Notes: a model not told the origin generated them from the letters alone. A stretch of 64,000 nucleotides of DNA from Nemertoderma westbladi (GCA_032718475.1 JAUCBJ010000137.1:38805-102804); one strand, 5' to 3'; shown: positions 32,849 to 43,189, counted from the first letter of the stretch. Program-made: numbers and translations.

Positions 32849-33712
32849 AGTTTACGCCGACAGATCGCTCGCTTCGGGACGAGTAATACCATGAGATCGG
32901 ATAAGGGAACGAACTTCATTGGTGCCAACAACGAAATCCAGGCTTACGTGAAGGACTGGAACCAAAGACAGGTGGACGATCAGCTAAGGATAACAGCGTC
33001 TAGCTGGACCTTCAACGCCGCCGACGCCCCTTGGTGGGGAGGAAGTTGGGAGAGATTAATTAGAAGTGTCAAGACCGCATTTCACTTTATAGTGCCATGC
33101 CGCGCGTATCTCACCGACGAACTTTTGCGGACATTAATGGAGGAAATAGCTGCCTATCTCAACGAGAGACCGCTTATGCCAGTCTCATCGAGTCCCGATT
33201 CCCTGGAAGCGCTAACACCCGCACACTTCCTACTGAAGAAACATGTAGCCATGCTCCCACGATCGGAGATTGCCGACGGAGACGAATACTGCCGTCGAAC
33301 TTGGCAACTTATGCAGTTGCTATCCCTTCGTTTCGCTGACCATTTCGAGAAACATTATCTGCCCACGCTACAACTTCGAACTAAGTGGTTTGCGCAGCAA
33401 GAAAACGTCAGCGCCGGAGATATGGTGCTTATTGTAGATTCAGACCTTCCACGTAAACGGTGGCAGACAGGTCGTATCATCGAGACTCACATCTCGGATG
33501 ATGGTTTAGTACGCTCGGTAGAACTCGTCGTCATGCGGCGTAACTTCAAGAAGCCAGGTATAATCTTTGAGACGCAACAACTCAACCGCCCAGTTGGTCG
33601 TTTATGTTTACTGGAAAGAGACAGAGAACTCACCGGAAACTATGGAAGGCAAGACACTCTTCCCACGACCACCTCCCTAATTCCTCAAACATCTAGGGAC
33701 TCCCCAACGTGA
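32849..33712 (+). pseudogene. BEL-1 integrase, remaining part
   Basis: Continues the BEL-1 pol frame exactly from 16308 once BEL-2 and one TCTTA are removed. It holds the second catalytic Asp (RSDKGTNFIG), the catalytic Glu (GGSWERLIRSVK) and the C-terminal integrase domain (LRTKWFAQQENVSAGDMVLIV). 273 residues count from the internal ATG at 32891, but that ATG is not a real start. The frame itself is undamaged. Confidence 0.9.
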
Positions 33713-35337
33713 TACGTCTGGAGTGGGTGTATGACTATATTATTTTATCTATTTTATTATATTTTATATGTGAACATTATTATGTACTTTATTATAATCG
33801 TTTTTATTCAATTTTATTTAGTAGAAGGTTATTTTAGATTATTTGGTAGATTAGTGCAATATATTAGTGTTTATTACGTAATTACATATATATAATATAT
33901 ATTTAGTGTGACGGCGAGAAATAATTTTTCCTTTTCCTTACGGTCCGTATTATATTATAAACACGAGACTACAGTAAGATGAAATATCCGTACTTATTAA
34001 AGTACAATAAAGCCACTACTATATTCAAGTATTATTGGTAGGCAGAGTATTAGGAATGCAAAGTTCAGATCCTCGTGTCTCGGCTAAACCAAGCTCTGGG
34101 TAGACCTTGGAAACGACTTGCCTCTTCACACTGACATTGCTTCGTGCGATATTGCTCTTCTACCTTATATTAAATAATACATGTAGTAGCGTGATGTCCC
34201 TCTAACAGTAGCGTAAAACGCAAATAAATCTGTTAAACCTTTTGACCATCTGTAATTCTAGTCGATTAAGATATCGCGGCACCCACCGATATACTTGAAA
34301 GACAAATTCTAGAATCAGTGGTTAACGTCCCCAGACAAGTTCTGGAATAAATCGGTGCCCATCTTAAATATTAATTTAATATTTATTAAAATCTGTAAAA
34401 TTCAGATCCTTTAAAATTTCTAGTCAATTAAGATATCGCAGCACTTACCGATACTCTTAAAGGACAATTTTATAGAATTAAGGATCCTCAGTCCCCAGAC
34501 ATGCTCTGGAATAAAAATTGTGTCAATTTTAACATCAAATAATAAAATTCACGGGAATAAATTTAAATTCATATTTTTAAATGAATTTCATAAATTGTCA
34601 TTTTGTGCAATTTATAACATTCCCAAAATTCCATTAATTAATAGATCATGGGAGCGGAGATTCATCCTATTGAGTGTATTAGAGTGCGAGAATCTCCAAC
34701 ATATAGTCAATAGCCGATAAAATTAATAAAATCATGCATAAAGAGGATATTGACAATTAAAGAATTATTATTAAATAGCATTCCAGATCTGTATGCATGA
34801 GAATTACCCTAATTCTACCGCTAGCATTCCATAATGTCACCATAGCAACACCCACGCTAGAGCATTAGAAGCAAGTTAAAAGAACAATAGAAAGCTTGTC
34901 CCATTGCATAGCATAGAGAATACATAGCACACTGTTAGTATCCAAGGATACACAGTAATAACGTGACATTCTGGAAGGCACTGACTAACGGACAAATGGC
35001 CTGTATGTGTACAATTGGTGACAGTTGTGTGGAATTTGTGCGTTTATAGGTGAATGTTACTGCTAAAGTATGTTTACAGTAGCTAGTCGCAATTGTAAAA
35101 GTAGCCCAACTCTCCTATAGAAATAACCTAAAGTGGATCCAAGCCTTTGGGACGGACAGTGGAGTGACTTGTGCCGGTTATCGTTGTCGTGCTGTTGCTA
35201 CATGTTGGCGTAAACACCGCGACGACGGTACATCGGCGCTGAGAATCCCACTGTCCGGGGGCAAAGAGAGGTAGGCAGCGATGCCCGCTCGCCTAAACAT
35301 AAACTCATTTTGATATTAATAAACTCAGATAGCAGAT
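33713..35337 (+). other. BEL-1 spacer between pol and accessory gene
   Basis: No gene seen. A block of about 97 bp at 34256-34352 is repeated at 34418-34516. Each copy holds a CCAGA/TCTGG stem-loop (34331-34345; 34495-34509) followed at once by AATAAA, the canonical polyadenylation signal. A possible splice acceptor (TAGCAG) lies just upstream of the accessory ATG at 35338. Confidence 0.6.
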
Positions 35338-37854
35338 ATGACGGAGTTGATAGAAGATGATCTTGCTATTAGGGAGCGATATACTCTACCTTTACAAGCA
35401 TTTGTGGATAGCTTAATACGCGGTGAAGCCGATCCAACCATTACAGAGGACGATGGTCGTTATATCGAACCGCCGATGTCCCAAGAGCAACTTGCGCGTG
35501 AATTGGATTATCGAAAATTCACCGCTCGCTATACGAATCGTAATGGTACGTATATGGACTTCTTAACTACCGGCCATCCTATCGATTTACATGATACGGA
35601 CGATGTAGATACAGAGAGGGAAATGGTTCTATTTAAATATCATACCCAGCGGAGTCGTAACGATAAACCGAGAATGGATCACGAAAATTCTATTCGTAAT
35701 AGACTGAAAAGAGAAAACGTTGAAGAACCGGATAAACGCATCGACTTCAACGAATACCTAGAATTTTTGAGAGAAACCTATCTCAACATCGCCAGTCAGC
35801 AGAACCTAGAGACTCGATATCCTCAAGGTATACATCATGACCCTGTGGTAGAACTCAAACGGCTCTATTTCACTATGATGTATCTTACCGCCGATCGTCC
35901 ACTACCTGTTATCCCGGATAGTTTTGAACAAATGGAAGAATATTGCAAAACTGGAGAACGATCACCCGCATTTCCTCTACAGGACGTACGTCTTTGGTAT
36001 TATTGTGACGAATGCCCTAGACCCAAACAACAAACTGAAAGACATAAACATCCGCGGAGACGTTGCGCTAAACACAGCTTTACGCGTTACACTTACGGGA
36101 GTTTCGAGCGAAACCTGTTCGACGTACCACCTACGATCGCTCGTCTTAAACGATCACTGAATAAACCCATGATCAGAGTTCCGGAATACTCGGTCAGGCC
36201 TCCTCATTCCCTAGTGAGACCTCAAACTCTTGATCCTAACAGTATCACTGATCCTCCCGAACTATATTCCCTGTTCAAAGACTTAGTGTTACCCGAACAA
36301 TTAATCGGTGGTGCTCCGGTAGTGGGTTCGTTAGACATTCGCCCATCCTACTTAGCCGGACTGGGACGCGGGCAGCTAATATCACCCTTTGATCCTTACA
36401 ATCGTCCAGGATTAAACCCGATGCAACCCGCCACGGAAGTCGAGGAGAGCGTTATAAGAAACGCTTTAGACGCTATTCGACAGAAGATCGGAAAGGGAAC
36501 ACAAGATTGTTTAGAGAAACGTAAATTACAACAACAAGTCCAATCGGTGAAGGAGTTAGCCTTGCCACAGTTCGATAGAGAAATCCAAAACCTCGAGGAG
36601 GACATCGAGCTTGGACGCACGTATTCTCTACAAGAATTTTTAGATGAACGCTTACAGAGACAAGCGGAAGAAAATCTACTCGAAGAGAAACACACGAAAA
36701 TGGACGAGAGAGAAGAAGCCGCTTTAGCCCAACCTGAAGCTCAAATCCTTATGACGGATCTCTACTCTAAAACCGTCCGTCATCCCTCGATGATTCCACA
36801 TTTCGGAGACAAACTCTTCGCGACGATACAACCTCAACCGGTTGATATCAGTACAGGATCGCAAAATCTTATCGCTGACGCCCCTATGTTACAGCGTCCG
36901 CCGATCGAGGCCGCTCGTGTTGACGGTATACTCGTTGAACCTCCGGACAATCGAGCGGATCTTGTCCGTCGTATGGTACACGATGTCAACATACGCGCTA
37001 GACCTTTACAGAACTCGTTTTATGGGATTAAAGACCACCCTTATTACGTTAATCTGACTCAATATTATATGGTAAAACCAGAAGACCCGACGCATAATTT
37101 AAAGTTTCTACCACTAATAAATCCTCTAGACATTGTCGAGCTCGAACAATTGCAGAAACATCTGGATCAGTTAGTAAAGGTAAACTCATTTAGAAAACCA
37201 TATAACATTTCTCGAATCGAGAAGGATATAGAACCTCCTTATAATCTCGATGGATTTATTAAAACTCGACTAGTCCATTGGAATCTAGATGTATTATTTG
37301 AAGAAGAGAAAATACAAAGATATGGAAATGTGGAGACGTATACCACTCGGCACATGAAGTATAGTGATCTCCCTGACGCTAACCAATGCGCCACCTTGTG
37401 GCATCCAGTAGGAATGACCCTAGAGAACGCCACCAAGGAGTGGAATGAAACTCTTAATGTTATTGAGATGTATGGAGTTGTCACCTACGATAATGAAGGT
37501 AGCGTTCCGGTCGGAGAACTAGGAACTACGCGCATGATCCACATACGCGGATTAGCTGGTTCTACCCACGTGTTTACTCGAGCGTGTTCCGACGTGATTG
37601 ATTATTCCTTTGAAACTCTCACCGAAACACAAAAGAATCTCCGACATGGACAATTCGAACTCGCGCAGCGTTACGTCATTGACACCGAACGCAAACCGGC
37701 CATGGGTATCGATGGATCGATGTTACCCAGCCCGTACTCGAGATGTTGTTCAATGAAAGAATCCTTAAAATTGGCTCAGCTGTTTATGGAGATCTCCAAA
37801 ACGACTTTCGGAATATGGAGAACATTCCATACCCTTTCGTTGATACTCAGCTGA
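35338..37854 (+). CDS. BEL-1 accessory ORF a (838 aa), novel zinc-site/coiled-coil protein
   Basis: Lies where some LTR elements carry env, but it has no signal peptide or membrane helix. Residues 173-197 (RLYFTMMYL...PLPVI) and a CxxC...CxxH site (C223, C226, C243, H246) are shared with BEL-2. Residues about 291-322 share RPP...TLDP...LY..KDL. Residues about 384-480 look like a coiled coil (EKRKLQQQVQSVKEL, then EFLDERLQRQAEENLLEE). The rest to about 805 is a globular region I do not recognise. The frame is lost near 37730: the downstream ORF (37743) is in the -1 frame and continues the protein, so the last 35 or so residues are probably off-frame. Translation would need a spliced or subgenomic mRNA. 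Codon use resembles pol. Confidence 0.8.
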   Translation: MTELIEDDLAIRERYTLPLQAFVDSLIRGEADPTITEDDGRYIEPPMSQEQLARELDYRKFTARYTNRNGTYMDFLTTGHPIDLHDTDDVDTEREMVLFKYHTQRSRNDKPRMDHENSIRNRLKRENVEEPDKRIDFNEYLEFLRETYLNIASQQNLETRYPQGIHHDPVVELKRLYFTMMYLTADRPLPVIPDSFEQMEEYCKTGERSPAFPLQDVRLWYYCDECPRPKQQTERHKHPRRRCAKHSFTRYTYGSFERNLFDVPPTIARLKRSLNKPMIRVPEYSVRPPHSLVRPQTLDPNSITDPPELYSLFKDLVLPEQLIGGAPVVGSLDIRPSYLAGLGRGQLISPFDPYNRPGLNPMQPATEVEESVIRNALDAIRQKIGKGTQDCLEKRKLQQQVQSVKELALPQFDREIQNLEEDIELGRTYSLQEFLDERLQRQAEENLLEEKHTKMDEREEAALAQPEAQILMTDLYSKTVRHPSMIPHFGDKLFATIQPQPVDISTGSQNLIADAPMLQRPPIEAARVDGILVEPPDNRADLVRRMVHDVNIRARPLQNSFYGIKDHPYYVNLTQYYMVKPEDPTHNLKFLPLINPLDIVELEQLQKHLDQLVKVNSFRKPYNISRIEKDIEPPYNLDGFIKTRLVHWNLDVLFEEEKIQRYGNVETYTTRHMKYSDLPDANQCATLWHPVGMTLENATKEWNETLNVIEMYGVVTYDNEGSVPVGELGTTRMIHIRGLAGSTHVFTRACSDVIDYSFETLTETQKNLRHGQFELAQRYVIDTERKPAMGIDGSMLPSPYSRCCSMKESLKLAQLFMEISKTTFGIWRTFHTLSLILS

Positions 37855-39590
37855 TTGCTCCCTGGGCAGAAGGTCGAGGTTTCTTCCGCACCATGTATGC
37901 TAATACGTCTAGCAACATTACAAAGGTGCAACGAACTTCCATCGGACATCTTGCCTTTCAGGAATACGGATGGAATTTCAAAGTCGGAAATCCCATCAAC
38001 TATCAACAAGTATACGGAGATCATTATTCTCGATTATACTTTGATGGACCATTAACCGCACCTGGCGCCGTGTATAGCTTCATGAGTGTTCCACTCCGTC
38101 CCTCCTTAGCTATCTACACAATCTTTGAAAACACCGCACTTGCCGGTTGGCTAGCCGATGTGTGCAGTCGTACTATACGCGCCCATCCATTAATACTTGG
38201 GACCAAACTCGCTAAGCTAGATGAACATAATAAATTCATCCGCTTCGAATGTTTCCGGCGCTTTTTAACCCCGTTCCGCAACGTGGATAGCCAATTTAAA
38301 GACCGCGCTTTGACCAAGCTCAGCCTAAGAAACTCAGCTGCAGAGAAGTTGGATAGTGCTGGATTCGCCATTTTCAAAGAGATTTGTATATCGAACTTGC
38401 ACTCCTCTGTTATACAAAGACCTCGAATCCCCACAGGTTATTCTGTCGTGGAAATTCAGACAATAGGTCCACTTGAAGAGACAGACACGCCTACCTCAGC
38501 TATGCACTTGGAAGACGAACCAATATGTCTAGAATCTGAGGAAATTCAGCCTATCGCGCCCCGGAACAGCGACAACGATTACATCATAGAATGGTATCAA
38601 GGTCCACAGTGTCTCACTGCGTACGATTATCGACATGCCAACTATGTTTCTAGGCAACGTTGTCGGTTATGCGAATCGAGAGACCATGTTACGCCCATGG
38701 ACACAAACGTCCGCTGTTCCTATTTCCAAGAACAACCGACGATGGAAATTTATTGCGCATATTGCAGACTCAATAACTTGCATATTTTTGCGGTTTGCCC
38801 TCAATTTATGACTCAATGTCACCATTGTCAACTAAAGGGACACGCCAGTTTCGATTGCCCTTTTAATCACGATTTGGAAAGCGTAGATGAAATGATCACA
38901 CTACGTTACATCAGAGCTTGGGAAGCGAACGCTGATTTACATTGTGATTCGCGCCATCGTTATTATCCTGGACGCGCTTACGAAGGAATTTATGCGTTCC
39001 ATCCTTATCTATTCGCTTCTGTCGAACAGAAATCACGCATATCGAGTTACGAATTACTGAAGCGCGTCGGAGAATGTATTTCAACCAAGTTCGTACGCAA
39101 ATTTCTCAGGAGTGTTAATCCTAGCGACCTTCATTCCTATAACTTAATCAATTATATCCGTCAGGATCCGGACTATGGAGACTTATTTGTTAACTCACAC
39201 CCCGAGTTACAGGAAGTATATCGACGGCCTTACGAATACCGAGCCCGCGAACGCGAGTTGGAAAGAACCATTAAACCCCGGAGGTTTCTAACTGCCTATG
39301 GTCCACCCACGGCTCTCGTTCAGACCACTCGTAAAGGACCCGTAAGAGCGGCTGTCTTAAAACGCGCTCTCAAAGCCGTTAGACCCCTCTCCCCCGACGT
39401 TGATGTCAATCAACCCGGCACTTCGACTGGCGGATACACCGACCATAATCCTACACCCTCTGATGCAATTATATTGCACCCTTCACCCAGGAGTTATAGC
39501 CCTCCTTGTAAAGTGGCTCGCCCCAAAGAGAAAAGGACTCTGGCCAGCTTTAAAAAACTGCGTAAACGCCGTCCGCGCAAGAAAGACTAA
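37743..39590 (+). CDS. BEL-1 accessory ORF b (615 aa), triple zinc knuckle and basic tail
   Basis: Overlaps ORF a by 112 bases in the -1 frame and probably formed one protein of about 1,417 residues with it. Residues 1-290 are an unrecognised globular region. Three Cys/His knuckles follow in tandem: C307-C310-H315-C325, C338-C341-H347-C352 and C359-C362-H367-C372. The third is a canonical CX2CX4HX4C (CHHCQLKGHASFDC), the retroviral nucleocapsid type. The last 20 residues are strongly basic (KKLRKRRPRKKD) and could be a nuclear or RNA-binding signal. A nucleic-acid-binding role is inferred from these motifs. It ends 78 bp before the 3' LTR. BEL-2 has no visible counterpart of this half. Confidence 0.78.
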   Translation: MLFNERILKIGSAVYGDLQNDFRNMENIPYPFVDTQLIAPWAEGRGFFRTMYANTSSNITKVQRTSIGHLAFQEYGWNFKVGNPINYQQVYGDHYSRLYFDGPLTAPGAVYSFMSVPLRPSLAIYTIFENTALAGWLADVCSRTIRAHPLILGTKLAKLDEHNKFIRFECFRRFLTPFRNVDSQFKDRALTKLSLRNSAAEKLDSAGFAIFKEICISNLHSSVIQRPRIPTGYSVVEIQTIGPLEETDTPTSAMHLEDEPICLESEEIQPIAPRNSDNDYIIEWYQGPQCLTAYDYRHANYVSRQRCRLCESRDHVTPMDTNVRCSYFQEQPTMEIYCAYCRLNNLHIFAVCPQFMTQCHHCQLKGHASFDCPFNHDLESVDEMITLRYIRAWEANADLHCDSRHRYYPGRAYEGIYAFHPYLFASVEQKSRISSYELLKRVGECISTKFVRKFLRSVNPSDLHSYNLINYIRQDPDYGDLFVNSHPELQEVYRRPYEYRARERELERTIKPRRFLTAYGPPTALVQTTRKGPVRAAVLKRALKAVRPLSPDVDVNQPGTSTGGYTDHNPTPSDAIILHPSPRSYSPPCKVARPKEKRTLASFKKLRKRRPRKKD

Positions 39591-39657
39591 CTGTTTAGAG
39601 TATTTACATATATTAGAAACTGTGATTTTTGTATATTTATAGACTTGAATCCCATTT

Positions 39658-39668
39658 TCTGGGAGCGG
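39658..39668 (+). promoter_or_regulatory. BEL-1 polypurine tract
   Basis: The bases abutting the 3' LTR read TCTGGGAGCGG. Its GGAGCGG core is also found next to the 3' LTR of BEL-2. This is where plus-strand DNA synthesis would be primed. Confidence 0.6.
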
Positions 39669-40839
39669 TATAAAAGCTTTTGCGGATATAATCAGTCCCC
39701 TCGCCCGCAAGGTACCGTTATAGGTGTTTTAACGGACATAAAAGTCATTCTTCTATATGTGTGCTTTGGCGGACATGGTAAGGCATAAAACCCGCAATGC
39801 GTCAAATACTCTGGCACAGCTTAGCCTTGATGATTCAGATTACGACATCTAACAGCTGGTTGCTGACATGGAAACGGCCATTGGACACATAGTTCTTTGT
39901 TTAGCTTAACAGCCAATCAGGGCGATTTTTACTATCGAGGTGGAGATTTTTTGCAGATCGTGCTAGGAGTGTTCAGTCTTACTGTTTTTTGTGATACTGT
40001 TGTGTTGTTTCTATCTAGGCCAGGAACACCGGCTCTAGAGTCAATTCGTTTCAGACTTTAGAAGAAACATTAGTAGGCTTAGATTATAGAACGTATAACT
40101 GTTATCGGCACATACATTGTCATATCATATCTTAACCTACCGTCTTAATGCTTTTTACTGTTGTTATTATTTTGTATCAGTTGGTTGAATATTATTTGGA
40201 GAACATCTATAAAGAACCCAAATTTCCCAATTTTCTTGATACACTACAGGTTAGAGAGACAGGTTACATATAGCGATTGCGACTTATATTATCGTGGTTT
40301 GTAGTGAGTTTAATGCTATTTGATAGGCACTACATGAGTCAATTGCTGTTCTCTTTATATATGATAAAATTCATTGACGGTCGGCAGATTAGTGTGCAGC
40401 ATTGTGTGTTACCGGTAGTGTGCATGATTGTGACTGATAACTAAGCATTTCCTAAAGAATGCGCCTCATACGTGAATCATAAGCCTTACCGACTTACCAT
40501 TGTGTTTAGTATAAGTCATATCTCTGTTTACCTAGATAGAGCGCCACGTCCTAAAGGAACTGTTAATATTTCCCGAAAGTGAATAATATTGGTCAGAAAT
40601 TATTTATTAACGATCAATCGAATAATACAGTAAGCTTACACTGCAATAACAATCTAAGCCCTCCGAATCCAGTCTCCCGGGTATATCCAGCGGGTGAATG
40701 GACGCGCACTAGGCTGGCTTCGGCTAATGTTGTGTTTATTGGTATTAAATACTTGTCATATGCTAAAGTCTATTTATAAACCAAAAGACATATAAATTTT
40801 GGCAGGTTAAACTGCTAAAGGTCTTCAAAAGCGCGTACA
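39669..40839 (+). repeat. BEL-1 3' LTR
   Basis: 1171 bp, about five substitutions from the 5' LTR; one changes the terminal TG to TA, which would impair integration of a new copy made from it. Confidence 0.92.
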
Positions 40840-41160
40840 GCCTACTTTGACTAATCAGATATATGCTTTCTACTGTATATCGTCGTTTAATTCCTTATGA
40901 GTAACAAATATGCAATTTGTGGGTCTCGGTCCAGTGGTGTGCAATATTTAGACATTATATGGGTTTTTACTGTGTAATACCTTGTTTTTGGTTCTTGAGT
41001 AATAAATAATAACTATATTAATGTGTAAAGTTTTACCATTGCAACTTCCTAAGACAGTATATACTGTCTAATGTGCGTTTGCTGTTCATTTGCCTACTTT
41101 TTCTAATCAGATATATGGTTTGTACTGTATGTCGCCGGTTAATTTTTTTATTTTTGATAT
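40840..41160. repeat. Outer-element tandem repeats (right), with BEL-1 target duplication
   Basis: Begins with GCCTA (40840-40844), the second copy of the BEL-1 target duplication, then resumes the roughly 253-bp repeat array seen at 5018-5568, with more divergence than between the left copies. Confidence 0.8.
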
Positions 41161-41292
41161 TGCTTTTTTGTTAATGGGTATAAATAGATACAGTATATAT
41201 ATGCCTACAGTCATTGTACATGCCTACAGTCATTGTTTTTGCATTCTGTCATTTTAACAGACTTTAGACTGATTTAATACAATATATCCTTG

Positions 41293-41378
41293 ATAACGGT
41301 CCTGGAATAGGATCGAAAATTTGGTTTAACTATGACTGCTTTTCTTTTCAACAGTGGCTATCTCCCTTGTTAAACTAT
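41293..41378. repeat. Right terminal inverted repeat of the outer element
   Basis: Perfect reverse complement of 4861-4946. Confidence 0.8.
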
Positions 41379-41940
41379 ATTAGATAATATATACAGTATA
41401 TATAAACAAACTTTCATGAGCGTTCCTGCTATGCGGCAGGTACCCCAAGGCACTTGATAACACTCATAAGAGTTACAGACAGACTCGTAGTGGCGGAAGT
41501 GGGTTAGCGTCTCGTAAAAGCCTTGACACATGGATACAATGGTTGACCACCAAAGTCAAACAAGTTTGATTGGTTGTTTGTAGCTAGGCACCAAAGAAAG
41601 GGCTAAACAACAAACTGTATTGTAATAGTTAATAAAACTGAAATATAATGTTGGTTGCTCATACATGACCCCCCGCAACAAAAGCGATGGACCGGGCATG
41701 GTAAATAATTAATCGAGGCCCTGTCCATCATTCATCCTACTGTATAAATATTTGGCACGCATCAATTTATGAGTGTAATGTGTATTCTTTGTGGGAATTG
41801 GTAATATGGATGGCCTTAAACTGACTTACTGTAGTAATCTACTACCTACAGTATCTACACCTGTACGGCTACACGCATTGTTACCTGTTGTTGGTGTTGC
41901 ACGTATTGTTATTTTACGAATATACTGTACATACGTTTTA
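41379..41940. other. No gene seen
   Basis: Intergenic sequence between the outer element and the AT satellite. Confidence 0.5.
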
Positions 41941-42380
41941 CACTAATATAATATTGAATTATATTTTAATAGAATATATATTGCAGTATATTTCTATATA
42001 TTATATATTACAATATATTGCAATATATTACATAATATATATTGCAATATATTACTGTACAATAATATATATTGCAATATATTACAATATAATATATATG
42101 GCAATATATTACAATCATATATATTGCAATATATTACAATATAATATATATTGCAATATATTACAGTAATATATAGTTGCAATATATTAGAATATAATAT
42201 ACATAGCAATATAATAAACAGTATATTCAATATAAAATATTGCACTAAAATAATCAATAATGAACCATAAAATTTGCGTATACAATATACTGTATATATT
42301 TCAATATTTTATATTGCAATATATAATGTATTATATTGAAATATAATTCCATATTACAATATATTAAAAGTATAAAATAT
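41940..42380. repeat. AT-palindromic satellite (ATATTGCAATATAT)
   Basis: Many near-tandem copies of TATATTGCAATATATTA, itself a palindrome centred on TTGCAA. ORFs on both strands here (41888-42169 plus, 41994-42257 minus) are Tyr/Ile-rich repeat translations and are not genes. Confidence 0.8.
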
Positions 42381-43189
42381 GATTACTTTTGTATATATTA
42401 TACTTCCATTACTTTATTTAACTGTTGTTTAATTGTAAATAAATGGTGATCCCTGTCTGTTAATTCATGTTTGTCTGTCAGTAATGTAGATACTGTAGTG
42501 TACATTAATCTATTATTATTATTATTTATTATTATTAACAAACAAACAATTCACTACAAATTAGATATTAAATTAACACGATAAATTGAAATAATATAGT
42601 TAATAAAGTAGTCGGTGGCTAGTCGGATGTGACCCATCACACCAGCGGCAGCCACCGTTGACAAATACAGTACGAAAACATAACAATAAATTACAACAGC
42701 GTTTCAGGATGTGCCCACACTGTAGTTATGATTAGTGATGTAGGTTTATATACCTACAGTACACACTGTAGGTTTATGTTATAATGAAGGTCTATACTCA
42801 GTAGTCATTGCTTATAGTAGAAGTAGACGCGTCCTATACCGGCGTGACGGCGCTATAGCAGATTTTCACCCCACTAGGACCAAATTTGCTAGCAGATATC
42901 GTCCCTTTTGCACAGATTTTGTCCCCCTTGAATCTTCTGTAGTCTAAACTACCTGAATGATGAATAGCCTACCAACAAAAATAACTATAGAAGCTTGACG
43001 ATCATCGGATAATTGAGTAACCAATTACAGAATTCGGGAAACGAAAAGGTTACAGAGGCAGGGTTTTCTAACCAAAACAATCAAAGATATTGTTACCGTA
43101 TTCATTTCCTGTAGTAGCCTACTGTATTGGTATTGTACAGTCTGATAAAAGTATAGTATACTGTACACTGTAATCTATAATCTGATAAT
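42381..43189. other. No gene seen
   Basis: AT-rich intergenic DNA with a short (ATT)n run near 42510-42535. Confidence 0.5.

Larger units (their letters stand above)
5574..40839 (+). mobile_element. BEL-1: large BEL/Pao LTR retrotransposon
   Basis: Complete element bounded by 1171-bp LTRs and a GCCTA duplication. Order: 5' LTR, 2.35-kb leader with minisatellites, gag-protease-RT-RNase H-integrase (9097-16308, resuming at 32849-33712), a 1.6-kb spacer, an accessory coding region (35338-39590), a purine-rich tract and the 3' LTR. Subtracting the BEL-2 insert and its extra target copy (16309-32848) gives about 18.7 kb, large for BEL/Pao. The LTRs differ at only about five positions by eye, so insertion was recent, yet this copy is dead: it has a TGA in gag-pol, a lost RT catalytic residue, a frame change in the accessory region and the BEL-2 insertion. 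Confidence 0.92.
4861..41378. mobile_element. Non-autonomous TIR element, split by BEL-1
   Basis: An 85-bp sequence beginning TAGTTTAACAAGGGAGATAG at 4861 recurs as a perfect reverse complement ending at about 41378. Between these arms, apart from the BEL-1 insertion, lie only direct repeats and no transposase ORF. The original element was about 1.25 kb (4861-5573 plus 40845-41378). The outer bases read TA...TA, which would fit a TA target duplication as in Tc1/mariner-like elements, but that assignment is inference. Confidence 0.7.

Noticed and set aside
37725-37745. A programmed -1 frameshift site
   Set aside because: No X XXY YYZ slippery heptamer or adjacent strong hairpin is visible; a one-base loss explains the overlap.
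35338-39590. An env-like gene
   Set aside because: No signal peptide, fusion-peptide-like segment or transmembrane helix; it has zinc-site and coiled-coil features instead.
41888-42257. Tyr/Ile-rich ORFs on both strands
   Set aside because: They are translations of the ATATTGCAATATAT satellite.
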